A stretch of DNA of 64,000 bases from Betaproteobacteria bacterium (GTDB taxonomy: Bacteria; Pseudomonadota; Gammaproteobacteria; Burkholderiales; Rhodocyclaceae): the NCBI GenBank assembly GCA_009781175.1, contig WQYQ01000002.1, positions 124,001 to 188,000 of the forward strand, written 5' to 3'. Below are positions 29,059-37,661 of the stretch, in pieces (the stretch's first letter is position 1; each line of letters opens with the position of its first letter). Made by a program: the position numbers and the translations under genes. The notes beneath the pieces were generated by a model that saw only the letters and a list, made by a program, of their open reading frames with translations, was not told where the DNA came from and did not search any database.

Positions 29059-29200
29059 GAACCTGCTCATAATCTTGCTGCGAGGCTGTGATCGGAGCTC
29101 ATGCGCTGCTCGGAATCCTCATTTATCACTTATAAACTCCGGTTCCTGCGCTGCTCTTCGCCCCGCTGACAGCCTCTCGCGACAGATTCTGAACAGGTTC
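29059..29200. repeat. Miniature inverted-repeat element, copy Y, between dmpE and dmpC
   Basis: One end reads GAACCTGCTCATAATCTTGC (continuing TGCGAGGCTG), the other, inverted, GAACCTGTTCAGAATCTGTC (continuing GCGAGAGGCTG): imperfect terminal inverted repeats of about 35 bases enclosing roughly 70 bases with no coding capacity. The same ends occur at 19263-19338 and, in part, at 19090. The dmpC stop codon lies at the right boundary. This resembles a MITE-type element inserted into the catabolic operon; no clear target duplication was seen. Confidence 0.55.
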
Positions 29201-30655
29201 TTACAGCTTGATGCAGATGTTCTTGAGTTCGGTGTAGAACTCAAGCGAGTGCACACCGCCTTCGCGGCCGATACCCGATTGCTTGGCGCCGCCGAACGGC
29301 GTGCGCAGATCGCGCAGGAACCACGAGTTTACCCACACCAGACCGGCTTCGATCTGCGGCGCGATGCGATGCGCGCGCGCCAGATCGCGCGTCCAGATCG
29401 AGCATGCCAGGCCGTACTGCGTATCGTTGGCGCGGCGGATCACTTCGTCCTCGCCGTCGAAAGGCTGAATCAAAGTGCACGGGCCGAAGATTTCCTCGCG
29501 CGCGATCGGAGAGTCGTCGTCCAGCCCGGTCCAGATCGTCGGCTGAACCCACGCGCCATCCTTAAGGTGCTCGGGCATCTCGGGCACGCCGCCGCCGGTA
29601 ACTACGGTGGCCCCCAACTCCGCGGCGCGTTTGTAATAGGACAGCACCTTGCTCTGGTGTTCGCGCGAAATCAGCGGCCCGATGCCGGTCGTGGCATCTT
29701 CCGGCGGCCCGATCTTCAAGCCTTCCGCACCGCGCTTGAGCGCCGCCACGAAACGCTCGAAGATCGGCCGCTCGACGTAAATGCGTTCGGTGCCGAGACA
29801 GACCTGGCCGCAATTGGCAAAAACCGAGCGCAGCGTGCCTTCGATCGCGGCGTCGAAATCGCAGTCGGCGAACACGATCGCGGGATTCTTGCCGCCCATT
29901 TCGAGCGACACGGGACGCCCGCCGTTCGCCGCCGCTTGCATGATCGCGGCGCCGGTACGCGTTTCACCCGTAAAGGTAATCGCATCGACTCGCGCATGCG
30001 TGGTGACGAATTCACCGGCCGAATTCGGGCCGAAGCCATGCACAACGTTGTACACGCCCTTCGGAATGCCAACCGCGTTCATGACCTCGCCGAGCAAGGT
30101 TGCCGTCTGCGGCGTTTCCTCGGACGGTTTGACGACGACGGCATTGCCGCATGCGAGCGCGGGTCCGACTTTCCATGTCATCAACAGCAGCGGCAGGTTC
30201 CACGGGCAGATCACGCCGACGACGCCAACCGGACGGCGCACGGAGTAATTCATCGCACCGCGCCCATCCGGCGTCGCCATCTCGAAGCATTCGGTCGGCA
30301 CGTTTTTGATCACGTCGGCGAAGATTTTGAAATTCGCCGCGCCGCGCGGAATATCGAGATGCCGTGCAAGACTCATCGGCTTGCCGGTATCGGCACATTC
30401 AGCCGCGAGGAATTCGTCGAAACGCTGATTGATCCCGTCCGCCACGCCATACAACAGATCCACGCGTTCGGCCACCGTCAGTTTGCCCCACGGGCCCGCC
30501 AGCGCCGCGCGCGCGGCCGCCACCGCCGCATCGACTTCACCGCGGCCGGCTTCGTGAACCTTGGCGATGATTGCGTTATCGAGCGGAGAACGCTTATCGA
30601 ACGTTTTCCCAGTCGCGACGAACTCGCCGTTGATGAAATTGTGGATCTGCTTCAT
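29201..30655 (-). CDS. dmpC: 2-hydroxymuconic semialdehyde dehydrogenase
   Basis: NAD-dependent aldehyde dehydrogenase that oxidises the ring-cleavage product 2-hydroxymuconic semialdehyde to 2-hydroxymuconate, feeding dmpI and dmpH. The 484-residue chain shows CPWNLPLLLMTWK, the glycine-rich FTGETRTGAAIM, the catalytic Glu in LEMGGKNPAIV and the catalytic Cys in NCGQVCLGTERIYV, and ends with FYTELKNICIKL, typical of the family. Two candidate starts, 30655 (MKQIHN) and 30661, share the ribosome site AGGAG; the first has better spacing. No hydrolase (dmpD) is present, so this is the only route for the semialdehyde here. Confidence 0.93.
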   Translation of the reverse strand: MKQIHNFINGEFVATGKTFDKRSPLDNAIIAKVHEAGRGEVDAAVAAARAALAGPWGKLTVAERVDLLYGVADGINQRFDEFLAAECADTGKPMSLARHLDIPRGAANFKIFADVIKNVPTECFEMATPDGRGAMNYSVRRPVGVVGVICPWNLPLLLMTWKVGPALACGNAVVVKPSEETPQTATLLGEVMNAVGIPKGVYNVVHGFGPNSAGEFVTTHARVDAITFTGETRTGAAIMQAAANGGRPVSLEMGGKNPAIVFADCDFDAAIEGTLRSVFANCGQVCLGTERIYVERPIFERFVAALKRGAEGLKIGPPEDATTGIGPLISREHQSKVLSYYKRAAELGATVVTGGGVPEMPEHLKDGAWVQPTIWTGLDDDSPIAREEIFGPCTLIQPFDGEDEVIRRANDTQYGLACSIWTRDLARAHRIAPQIEAGLVWVNSWFLRDLRTPFGGAKQSGIGREGGVHSLEFYTELKNICIKL

Positions 30656-30668
30656 TGTCATTTTTCTC

Positions 30669-31103
30669 CTAAAGCGGCGAGTCGGCACCGATCGCGGCGA
30701 GCCCCGCCCGCGCGCACGCTTCGTCCTGCTGTTCGGACGCGCCCGACACGCCGATTCCGCCGGCCAGCGTTCCGCCCACGCGAATAGGTAAGCCGCCGCC
30801 AAACACGATCAGCCGCGGCTGCGCGGAAAAACCAAGCTTCATCGCTTCGCTATGGCCGATCATGCTCATCCAATCCGCCGTGGGAAAACCGAAACCGCCC
30901 GCGGTGTAGGCTTTATCGAGCGCGATTTGTATCGATTGGGGGAAAGCCCCCGGCATGCGCAGAAAAGCGACGAGATTCCCGGCGGCATCACTGACCGCGA
31001 CATTGATCTTGACGCCGATTTTTTCGGCATGCCGGACCGCTGCTTCGGTTGCCGCATGGGCGGCCTGCCAGGATACGGTGCTCTGTGTCACTGCGATTTC
31101 CAT
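30669..31103 (-). CDS. HbpS/GlcG (DUF336) family protein in the meta-cleavage operon
   Basis: A 144-residue protein of the DUF336/GlcG/HbpS fold: AAVRHAEKIGVKINVAVSDA, LVAFLRMPGAF, and the conserved C-terminal glycine-rich GGGLPIRVGGTLAGGIGVSG. Such genes often accompany aromatic meta-cleavage operons, but their role is unsettled; some relatives bind haem or small acids. The start at 31103 has AAGGAA at good spacing; an upstream in-frame ATG at 31142 lies beside the predicted transcription start and is rejected. It is the first gene after the sigma-70-like promoter at 31154-31182. Confidence 0.8.
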   Translation of the reverse strand: MEIAVTQSTVSWQAAHAATEAAVRHAEKIGVKINVAVSDAAGNLVAFLRMPGAFPQSIQIALDKAYTAGGFGFPTADWMSMIGHSEAMKLGFSAQPRLIVFGGGLPIRVGGTLAGGIGVSGASEQQDEACARAGLAAIGADSPL

Positions 31104-31153
31104 TGCCGGATTCCTTTCCGTTACTGCTCTGCTCCGCATCACACGGACAATGC

Positions 31154-31182
31154 ACGATATTAAAACATTATCTCGATGTCAA
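31154..31182 (-). promoter_or_regulatory. Sigma-70-type promoter for the hbpS-dmpC-E-F-G-H-I genes
   Basis: On the minus strand TTGACA (31182-31177) is followed after exactly 17 bases by TATCGT (31159-31154). The -35 hexamer is perfect and the -10 matches four of six. Transcription would start near 31147, 44 bases before the hbpS ATG. The promoter overlaps the inverted repeat at 31170-31198, which lies across the spacer and -35 region, so a protein bound there would block it. Confidence 0.65.
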
Positions 31183-31198
31183 TATTATTTCTCGAGAT
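31170..31198. promoter_or_regulatory. Candidate GntR operator, site A
   Basis: Perfect inverted repeat ATCTCGA-N15-TCGAGAT, half-site centres 22 bases apart (two helical turns). It overlaps the predicted minus-strand promoter and lies between the divergent hbpS and gntR genes. Two further sites of the same architecture lie at 37605-37633 and 38164-38192. Confidence 0.65.
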
Positions 31199-31263
31199 TT
31201 TTGCTCGACGTCGAATAGCTGCTCAACTAAAATCGATATAAGTTCAGCCGTTCCACCTTTGCC

Positions 31264-31992
31264 ATGCATAACACACTGACTCCATCCAATGACGCCACCG
31301 ATGCATCGGGCCCCAAGACTCTGGTCGAAGCAGCCTATAAGAAATTGCGCCGCGACATCATTGAAGGCGTTCGTCCTCCAGGCGAGAAACTGCGCGTTGA
31401 ACATTTGAAGGATCAGTACGAAGTTGGCGCGGGCACGCTCCGCGAAGCTTTGCAGCTTCTCGTCACCGACGCGCTGGTCGTCGCCCAGGGGCAGCGCGGC
31501 TTTCGCGTCGCGTCGATTTCGGTCGCGGACTTCGAGGACATCACCCGCACGCGCGTGCTGCTCGAAAGCGAAGCTTTGCGCCAGTCGATCACATACGGCG
31601 ACGACGCCTGGGAAGCGGCGCTGGTCGCGGCTTTCCATCGCTTGTCGAAAGCCGAAGAAAAACTGGCCGAACAAGGCAGCGCGACGGAGGAATGGGAACA
31701 AAGAAACCGCGGCTTCCATGAGGCCCTGATCGCCGCCTGTCCCTCCAACCGGATCGCTCACTTTCAGCACATCCTCTATCAACAGTCCGAACGCTACCGG
31801 CGCATCAGCCTCTTTCGTCACCCGATCGCGCGCGATGTCCACGCCGAGCACAAAGCGCTCTTCGACACCACGCTCGCACGCGACACAACGCGGGCGACCT
31901 CGATCCTGACCGAGCATGTGCTGCGCACACTCGATGCGATCAAGCAAATGCCGGAAGACTTTTTCATGCATCCATCCGCGTCCGAACGTTAA
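31264..31992 (+). CDS. GntR/FCD-family transcriptional regulator of the phenol island
   Basis: A 242-residue regulator. Residues 18-80 form a GntR winged helix (AAYKKLRRDIIEGVRPPGEKL, then VGAGTLREALQLLVTDALV) and residues 95-225 an all-helical FCD ligand-binding domain with conserved FHEALIAACPSNR and EHKALFDTTLARD, including His residues likely to bind a metal. It is divergent from the catechol-degradation genes and probably represses them until an aromatic or ring-cleavage product binds, as inferred from its position and from operator-like repeat A in its own control region. Confidence 0.85.
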   Translation: MHNTLTPSNDATDASGPKTLVEAAYKKLRRDIIEGVRPPGEKLRVEHLKDQYEVGAGTLREALQLLVTDALVVAQGQRGFRVASISVADFEDITRTRVLLESEALRQSITYGDDAWEAALVAAFHRLSKAEEKLAEQGSATEEWEQRNRGFHEALIAACPSNRIAHFQHILYQQSERYRRISLFRHPIARDVHAEHKALFDTTLARDTTRATSILTEHVLRTLDAIKQMPEDFFMHPSASER

Positions 31993-32005
31993 ACACGGCA
32001 TACGG

Positions 32006-32040
32006 ACGGCGCACGGCACCGCCCGCATGCCGTGCGCCGT
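32006..32040. terminator. Strong hairpin between convergent gntR and dmpB
   Basis: A perfect 13-bp stem ACGGCGCACGGCA / TGCCGTGCGCCGT with a 9-base loop fills the space between the gntR stop and the dmpB stop. There is no T tract on either side, so it may be a weak or Rho-assisted bidirectional terminator or an mRNA-end stabiliser. Confidence 0.6.
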
Positions 32041-32970
32041 TCAGGAAACCACGTCCAAAAAGCGCTCATTCAGCTTGCGGTCGTGATAGAAGATACCCGT
32101 GCCAACTTCGTCCCAGGTCCAGGTGATCGGCTTCCCGTCCGGGTAGCACTGATAACCGCCGCAGAAAGTTTCGAAGCGGTTGCCGGAGGGATCAAAGGCA
32201 TAAATCGTCGTGCCGCGTGTCACGCCGTGGCGCGTCGGGCCAATGTCGATCGACACTTTGTTCATCGACATGATGTCGGCGGCGCGCAGCACCTTCTCCC
32301 AGCTTTCGAGCAGGAAGGCGACATGGTGCAGCTTGCCCGGTTCGGGATGGCGCACGAAGGCGATGTCATGCGCCTTGATCGAGCAGGAAAGCCAGATTGC
32401 GAGATCGGTCTTGCCGTCTTCCATCAGCACGCGCTCGACCAGATAAAAGCCCAGCACGTCCACAAAGAGTTTCTGCACCTTTTCGATATCCGGCCCGTAG
32501 AGCAGGCAGTGGTCCATGCGCACCGGGGCGATCCCGCGTTCGGCCTCGGCGGTCCACGGCGGCGGATTGGTGTAGGTCTGCGCCGAACCGATATCCGTCT
32601 TTTCGGCATACAGCTCGAACACATGGCCGGAAGCCGCCTCGAAGCGGACACGCTCGCCCGTTTCCAGCATTTCTCCAGCGGGAATCCGCTCGGTCTGCAC
32701 GCCATATGCGCGGAGATCGGAATTGAGTTTTTCCAGGGTCGCCTTGTCGGCCACTTTGAAGCCGAAGAAATCGATCCCCGCCGAATCGGCTTCGCGGATG
32801 ATCACGCTGTTGTGATCCCGCTCATCCCATGCCTTGAAGTACACCCGCCCCTGTTTATCCCGCCCGGTTTCGATCAAGCCGAGAACGTTTTTGTAATGAT
32901 TGATGCCTTCCTCCAGATCCAGGACGCGAATCGCCGCGTGGCCTGGACGCATCACTCCGGTTATAGCCAT
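32041..32970 (-). CDS. dmpB: Catechol 2,3-dioxygenase
   Basis: Extradiol dioxygenase that opens catechol next to the hydroxyls, giving yellow 2-hydroxymuconic semialdehyde. The 309-residue two-domain vicinal-oxygen-chelate protein has the Fe(II) ligands in MDHCLLYG (His), KLHHVAFLLE (His) and GNRFETFCGGY (Glu), in the C-terminal domain. A strong ribosome site (GGAGGAGG) precedes the ATG. It follows dmpP on the minus strand, and converges with gntR, which separates it from the downstream dehydrogenase genes. Confidence 0.95.
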   Translation of the reverse strand: MAITGVMRPGHAAIRVLDLEEGINHYKNVLGLIETGRDKQGRVYFKAWDERDHNSVIIREADSAGIDFFGFKVADKATLEKLNSDLRAYGVQTERIPAGEMLETGERVRFEAASGHVFELYAEKTDIGSAQTYTNPPPWTAEAERGIAPVRMDHCLLYGPDIEKVQKLFVDVLGFYLVERVLMEDGKTDLAIWLSCSIKAHDIAFVRHPEPGKLHHVAFLLESWEKVLRAADIMSMNKVSIDIGPTRHGVTRGTTIYAFDPSGNRFETFCGGYQCYPDGKPITWTWDEVGTGIFYHDRKLNERFLDVVS

Positions 32971-33055
32971 GATTTCCTCCTCCTTGAAAATATGCCGGTC
33001 CAGATCGTTCGTCCGAAGCCGACGCCGAATTCAATAACTCTGCTTAAAAGCGGCT

Positions 33056-34111
33056 CTAAATCCGCTTGAAAAGGGGACTCCTAACCTGCTGCGCATCCGC
33101 CGCCGAAAAAAACTTCTCGGTGTAAATATCGTTCTCGAAAAGCCTACCGCGCATGAGCGTGGTGATGCAGGCGTCGATCATCGGCGGCGGTCCGCATAAA
33201 TAGGCTTTGTGGCCGCGGAAGTCACCGCCGAAATGGGCTTGCGCGGCCTCATGCACATAAGCGCGTAATCCATTCCAATCCGATTCGACCGCTTCGTCGG
33301 ACAGCGTGGGGACATAGCGAAAGTTCGGATGCGCGGCCGCCAGTGCGAGAAATTCCTCGTGGTAGTACAGCTCCGCGCGTGTGCGCTGTCCGTAAACCAA
33401 CGTCATGAGCCGGGTATCATGCTTTGCAAGCAAGTCGAAAATCATTGCGCGCGGGCTCGAAAGGCCGGAGCCGCCCGCCATGAAGATGACTGGCTCCGGC
33501 AGCGATTTACGCACGAAGAAGCAGCCATACGGCCCTGACAGGCGCACCCTGTCGCCAAGCGCAAGCCGTTCGTGCACCCAGCCCGTTCCCACGCCGCCCG
33601 GCACACGCCGGATGTTCAGCTCGATGCGCCGTCCGTCGGCCGGCGCATTCGCGATCGAGAATGCCCGCGAGCAGGCTTCGCCAGCGATTTCCAGATTGAT
33701 ATACTGGCCCGCCTGAAAGTGCATCGGCTCGTCCAGCTCGATGACCACGCCTTTGATGCTCGGCGTCAGCGCTTCGATGTGCTGCACGCTGCCGTCGAAA
33801 TCGCGCACGGGGATGATTTCCGCATCGGGCTCCGCGTCGATCTCGGCCTCAATCACCACATCGGATTGCAGACGCGCGCAACATGCGAGCGCCTTGCCTT
33901 CGTCGCGCTCGAAATCCATCAGCGCAAAGCTCGATGCTTCCCCATGCTCGACCTCGCCTTCGAGCACTGTGATCTTGCATGTCGCACACAAGCCATGACA
34001 GCACGCATGCGGCAACCAGACCCCGGCGCGCAAGGCGGCATCGAGAATCGTCTGCTCATCCTCGACCTCGATACACTGGCCCAAGGGTTCGATCGTCAGT
34101 TCAAAACTCAT
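33056..34111 (-). CDS. dmpP: Phenol hydroxylase reductase component P5
   Basis: Passes electrons from NADH to the hydroxylase. The 351-residue protein has an N-terminal plant-type [2Fe-2S] domain with CCHGLCATC near residue 37 and a fourth Cys near 77, then an FAD domain (RAFSIANAP) and an NAD domain (IFMAGGSGLSSPRAMI and LCGPPPMIDACI). It ends with EKFFSAADAQ. The gap from dmpO is about 55 bases, with a weak ribosome site. Confidence 0.94.
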   Translation of the reverse strand: MSFELTIEPLGQCIEVEDEQTILDAALRAGVWLPHACCHGLCATCKITVLEGEVEHGEASSFALMDFERDEGKALACCARLQSDVVIEAEIDAEPDAEIIPVRDFDGSVQHIEALTPSIKGVVIELDEPMHFQAGQYINLEIAGEACSRAFSIANAPADGRRIELNIRRVPGGVGTGWVHERLALGDRVRLSGPYGCFFVRKSLPEPVIFMAGGSGLSSPRAMIFDLLAKHDTRLMTLVYGQRTRAELYYHEEFLALAAAHPNFRYVPTLSDEAVESDWNGLRAYVHEAAQAHFGGDFRGHKAYLCGPPPMIDACITTLMRGRLFENDIYTEKFFSAADAQQVRSPLFKRI

Positions 34112-34166
34112 CGCTTGCCCATCCCAAACTCCGGCGGCACCACGCCGCCGGATCGATACCTGTGAA

Positions 34167-34526
34167 TCAACTGCAAGACCCCGCGATGCCGGTCAAGCCC
34201 GGGGTGCGGAAACGAATCACGTCCTTATGGCGCAAACCGTTTTCGGCCAGCGATTTGGAGGCATCCGGCCGCCAGGGTTTGCCGGACTTGAACCATTCGG
34301 CCTTGGCCCAATCGACCCGCGCAAAATCCGGGTGGTAGCCGTATACGGGTGGCAATACCTGTTCGAGCAGCGCGGCGAAGGGCATGTTCGGCGGCAATGG
34401 GAACGCAAATGGCGCACAGAACATCAAATGGTCTTCCCAGCCCACATACAGCAACTGGGCGCCATGAAACTTATCCACCGAGTCGGCAGGCGCAAACTCG
34501 TATTTTTTGATTGCGGCAACGCTCAT
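34167..34526 (-). CDS. dmpO: Phenol hydroxylase component P4
   Basis: Small gamma-type subunit of the hydroxylase oligomer. The 119-residue chain begins MSVAAIKKYEF and contains LLYVGWEDHLMFCAPFAFPL and PVYGYHPDFARVDW, characteristic of DmpO/phenol hydroxylase P4. The ATG at 34526 has GGAGACATGAC upstream; the much longer frame that overlaps dmpN is rejected. It follows dmpN after 17 bases. Confidence 0.9.
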   Translation of the reverse strand: MSVAAIKKYEFAPADSVDKFHGAQLLYVGWEDHLMFCAPFAFPLPPNMPFAALLEQVLPPVYGYHPDFARVDWAKAEWFKSGKPWRPDASKSLAENGLRHKDVIRFRTPGLTGIAGSCS

Positions 34527-34543
34527 GTCATGTCTCCAGTTTT

Positions 34544-36097
34544 TTAAGCATTCGTCGTCGCCTGACCGCGCCAGGCCGCGAAATTCCGCTGGTCTTCCGA
34601 ACCTTCGAAATCGAGGTTGTCGCGGCCGGATTCGAGATGGTAGTAACGCAGCACCGCGGCCAGCGGGTCGAAACCTTCGGCAGTTGGATCGGTGCCTTCG
34701 GGGAAGCAGTTGCCTTGGTAGACCTGATGCACAGGGAGCCAAGCCTGAATGTATTTCTCCGGCTCGTTTTCGAAAATTTCCTTGCAGCCGTCCGAGCAGA
34801 AGTGATACTTCTCGCCTTTGTAATCGGCCTCGCGGTAGCAGATCTTCGTCGGGTCGCCCGGCTCGGTGAACAGCATCGGAATCTGGCAGGTCTGGCACAG
34901 CATCGGCAGCGTTTTGTTGTAGAAGCGATTGCCTTGCGCGGCTTGCTCGCGCCAGTATTCGAGACGGGGCCGATAGTATTTGTCGAAACTATTCGGATAC
35001 TTGCGCGCCAGCCAATCCATTTCTTCCTCGGACGGAATCCAGGTGTGGAAATTGGCCGCCAGCGCGTAGTTGTAGAACGTGCACCATGCCTGATGGGAGA
35101 TGTGATCCTTATCCTGCGCGATCTGGTCGAGCCACTTCGGCGGACGAATGCCGTAGCGCGCCAGATCCTTGAACAGGGCGCCGCCGTTTTCTTCGAAATA
35201 GACTTCCCACGCCTCTTTCCAGCTCATGATCCGCTTGGGCAGCATGTAGTCCATCATCATCGCGACGAGCGTCAGCACGCGATAGCCGCGCCAGGTCCAC
35301 TTGTCGATCCAGCGCTGCACGATCGGCACGTTCGCCGGGTCCTGTTCGAGGATGAACTTGATCGCCTCCAAGCCCAGCGTCATATGCCGCGCCTCGTCTG
35401 ACTGCGCCGAGAAGCCAAATGTCATCGTCCCCATGTCGCCGTTGTAGGCGGCGCCCGAGACGAAGGGCACGAAGAGCAGATTCGTCAGCACATATTCGAA
35501 CGAGAAGCCGATCGAGACGATGAATTCGAAAGGCCCTGCGGAAACGGCATCGTCGAAGAAGGAACGCGACACGGAGAGGAACCACACGCGTTCGAACATA
35601 TGCGTGAATTCGTGGAAGCCGTTGTAGAACTTGTTGTAATTCGACAGCGAGTGGATCTGGGTCTGCGCGTGGCGAATTTCATCGAGCGACTGCATCAGGC
35701 ACGCCACGCGCGGCCCCGCGCCGGGGAACTGGCGCCCGGCATGGGCAAAACCGCGGTGCGCCATGTATTCCAGCGGTGTCACGCCCGTGAGCAGGATTTT
35801 GATGGCATTCAAATAGCGCGCATCGGTGACGTTCAAGTGGCCGTTGTTTTGCGCGTAGGCGTCGATGATCGCATAGAGCTTGCGCTCTTTCTCGGCCTGA
35901 TATTTCCAGTACGCATCCATCGTCAGACGGAACGGGTCTTCCCACTTTTCCCAATCGTGGATCTTGACGCCTTCGTAGCTCGCATACGGGTAGATATCCT
36001 CAAGCTTTTGGTAGCTCGGGTTCCAGTCCAGGTCGCGTGTCATCGCCCGGTATTTTTCTTTGAGGTTCAGCTTTTTCTTTGTTGCCTGCATATCCAT
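34544..36097 (-). CDS. dmpN: Phenol hydroxylase oxygenase alpha subunit P3
   Basis: Catalytic subunit of the soluble diiron monooxygenase that converts phenol to catechol. The 517-residue protein carries the diiron signatures LDEIRHAQTQIH and SDEARHMTLGLE, with the paired helix Glu residues, and a C-terminal zinc-binding/YHS-like extension (CQTCQIPMLF, then FCSDGC). This length and the C-terminal motif are typical of DmpN. It follows dmpM on the minus strand with a GGAGAACC ribosome site. Confidence 0.96.
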   Translation of the reverse strand: MDMQATKKKLNLKEKYRAMTRDLDWNPSYQKLEDIYPYASYEGVKIHDWEKWEDPFRLTMDAYWKYQAEKERKLYAIIDAYAQNNGHLNVTDARYLNAIKILLTGVTPLEYMAHRGFAHAGRQFPGAGPRVACLMQSLDEIRHAQTQIHSLSNYNKFYNGFHEFTHMFERVWFLSVSRSFFDDAVSAGPFEFIVSIGFSFEYVLTNLLFVPFVSGAAYNGDMGTMTFGFSAQSDEARHMTLGLEAIKFILEQDPANVPIVQRWIDKWTWRGYRVLTLVAMMMDYMLPKRIMSWKEAWEVYFEENGGALFKDLARYGIRPPKWLDQIAQDKDHISHQAWCTFYNYALAANFHTWIPSEEEMDWLARKYPNSFDKYYRPRLEYWREQAAQGNRFYNKTLPMLCQTCQIPMLFTEPGDPTKICYREADYKGEKYHFCSDGCKEIFENEPEKYIQAWLPVHQVYQGNCFPEGTDPTAEGFDPLAAVLRYYHLESGRDNLDFEGSEDQRNFAAWRGQATTNA

Positions 36098-36118
36098 AAT
36101 GGTTCTCCTCCCGCCGCT

Positions 36119-36388
36119 TCAGGCGTTCCAGCTCAGCGTGAATTCGTCTTCGGTTTCGTCGATGTGGCCGGAGAGCGTGATCAGATTGACTTGCAGCTCC
36201 TGCAGATCGAATGCGCGCCCAAGCCGCTCTTCGATCGAACTGCGGCGCACCACGAGCCGGCCTTCGGCATCGATCTTCACCATCCCCGGCGCTTCGTTGA
36301 GCACGGCATGCGGGTTGTCGGCACAGATCGCCTCGATGATCGGACGCGCATCCTCATTAGCTTGCAGCGCAATAAATACGGTAGACAT
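36119..36388 (-). CDS. dmpM: Phenol hydroxylase regulatory protein P2
   Basis: Cofactor-free effector protein of 89 residues that binds the hydroxylase and gates catalysis. It begins STVFIALQANEDARPIIEAI and includes the conserved VLNEAPGMVKIDAEGRLVV and the acidic tail HIDETEDEFTLSW. It lies nine bases after dmpL with GAGG before the start. Confidence 0.93.
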   Translation of the reverse strand: MSTVFIALQANEDARPIIEAICADNPHAVLNEAPGMVKIDAEGRLVVRRSSIEERLGRAFDLQELQVNLITLSGHIDETEDEFTLSWNA

Positions 36389-36397
36389 CGGCGCACC

Positions 36398-37393
36398 TCA
36401 GAGGGAAAGGCCGGCTTTGGCGAGCCGGGCGTTGAACTGCTGGACGACATCGCTCATGACGGCATCGCTGTCCAGGTCGGGAACGATCCGCGCGATCGGC
36501 AACAGCGCCGCCGCGGCGCGCTCGCCCCAGAGACGGAGCCATTTTTCGAGCTGCGCCTTGTTTTCAGCCGATTCCGCCGCCGCGGTTTTGAGCGTGGCAT
36601 CGACCCATTTGCGCGTTTCGGCAAACCACTCGGTCATGAACTGCGTCAGCAATGCAAGCGTGGTGCCGCCGCGCGTGGCCAGCACATCGTCGACCAGCGT
36701 TTCGTAGACCAGGGCGTAGAGCAATCCATCGAGCGCGACGTTTTGGGCGACATACAGCTCGAACGGGTCTTTGATCACGAAGCTGTCTTCAACATAACGG
36801 CGCAAACCCTGCCAACGTTCGTCCTCCAGCCACGCACGCTTGGCCTCCGCAAGCGCTTCGGTGTCGCCAAACAACAAGCCGATGCGTGTCAGATATTGGG
36901 CGATTCCCAGATGGTCGAGCGCATGAAAAATGCAGGGCTGCGTGAAGGTCGTGCCGTAGCCATACGCGCAGATCGCGGCGTTGTTCGTATTGCCGCCCCA
37001 AGCAACATGGCGCAACGGTAAAAGCAAGGCCAGCGCCTGCGCTTTCAATTCATCCGGCAGCGCGTCCGCAAGCTGGCGTGATTCAACGAAATCGAAATTG
37101 GCTTCGGCGGCATCTTGCTGCTTGGCGCGCGCCAAGGTGTAGGCGCCATAGTAAAACTGGCGCGGGTCGCGGAAGGCATACCAGTCCGCCATGCGGATCG
37201 CGCTGCGCGACGCATCGAACAATTTGTGATCGGGATCCCAGGTCGGGCGGTAATGAAAGTTTGTCGTCGCCTGAAGGTCGAAACTTCCTTCCTGGTAACG
37301 GCTGGCCGGCTTATCTGCTCCAATCCGCCGGGCCACATGGTCGAAGGTTTGGCGCAACGGTTTGATCGACACCGTTCGCAAATCGATGTGCAT
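36398..37393 (-). CDS. dmpL: Phenol hydroxylase oxygenase beta subunit P1
   Basis: Non-catalytic oxygenase subunit of 331 residues, all-helical and distantly related to the alpha subunit. It begins MHIDLRTVSIKPLRQTFDHVA, has the HYRPTWDPDHKLFD and HVAWGGNTNN segments characteristic of DmpL, and no diiron ligands. It is the first gene of the hydroxylase operon here; the accessory gene dmpK normally upstream is absent. The ATG at 37393 has AAGGAG eight bases upstream, and a long leader carries the sigma-54 and enhancer sites. Confidence 0.94.
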   Translation of the reverse strand: MHIDLRTVSIKPLRQTFDHVARRIGADKPASRYQEGSFDLQATTNFHYRPTWDPDHKLFDASRSAIRMADWYAFRDPRQFYYGAYTLARAKQQDAAEANFDFVESRQLADALPDELKAQALALLLPLRHVAWGGNTNNAAICAYGYGTTFTQPCIFHALDHLGIAQYLTRIGLLFGDTEALAEAKRAWLEDERWQGLRRYVEDSFVIKDPFELYVAQNVALDGLLYALVYETLVDDVLATRGGTTLALLTQFMTEWFAETRKWVDATLKTAAAESAENKAQLEKWLRLWGERAAAALLPIARIVPDLDSDAVMSDVVQQFNARLAKAGLSL

Positions 37394-37566
37394 GAATTTG
37401 TCTCCTTTGTTTTATGCCCATCAGCGAAAGCGCTGGTGGGGTACTTAATGCAGACGCCATGCCCAATCGTTCGCGTTGACCTCATGCGGAGTTGAACTCC
37501 GCTGTATTCCCGGCCATTGCTACCATCCTGCTGATTTGATGCTTTGAGTCTGCGTCCGGCTGCTAT

Positions 37567-37586
37567 CAATCAAATTTTGTGCCCAA
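37567..37586 (-). promoter_or_regulatory. Sigma-54-like promoter for dmpL
   Basis: On the minus strand TTGGGCACAAAATTTGATTG has GG at -24 and GA at -12 with ten bases between; the usual C of the -12 GC is A. It is placed 87 bases downstream of the nearer enhancer centre, and its -12 region resembles the TTGATTGAT context of other phenol promoters. The start site would be near 37559. Confidence 0.5.
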
Positions 37587-37604
37587 TTTCATCAAGCGCT
37601 TGAA

Positions 37605-37633
37605 ATTTCGACAAAAATTATTTTTATCGAGAT
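37605..37633. promoter_or_regulatory. Candidate GntR operator, site B
   Basis: Inverted repeat ATTTCGA-N15-TCGAGAT (one mismatch to the symmetric form), same spacing as sites A and C. It lies between the enhancers and the sigma-54 element of dmpL, where a DNA-bending protein would normally bind, so it could block looping; an IHF site in this AT-rich stretch is an alternative. Confidence 0.55.
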
Positions 37634-37661
37634 TAAAACCAAGTCGTCAAACTTGAAAGTC

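Noticed and set aside
29057-30787. 576-codon plus-strand frame opposite dmpC
   Set aside because: Shadow of the aldehyde dehydrogenase; it also runs through the inverted-repeat element.
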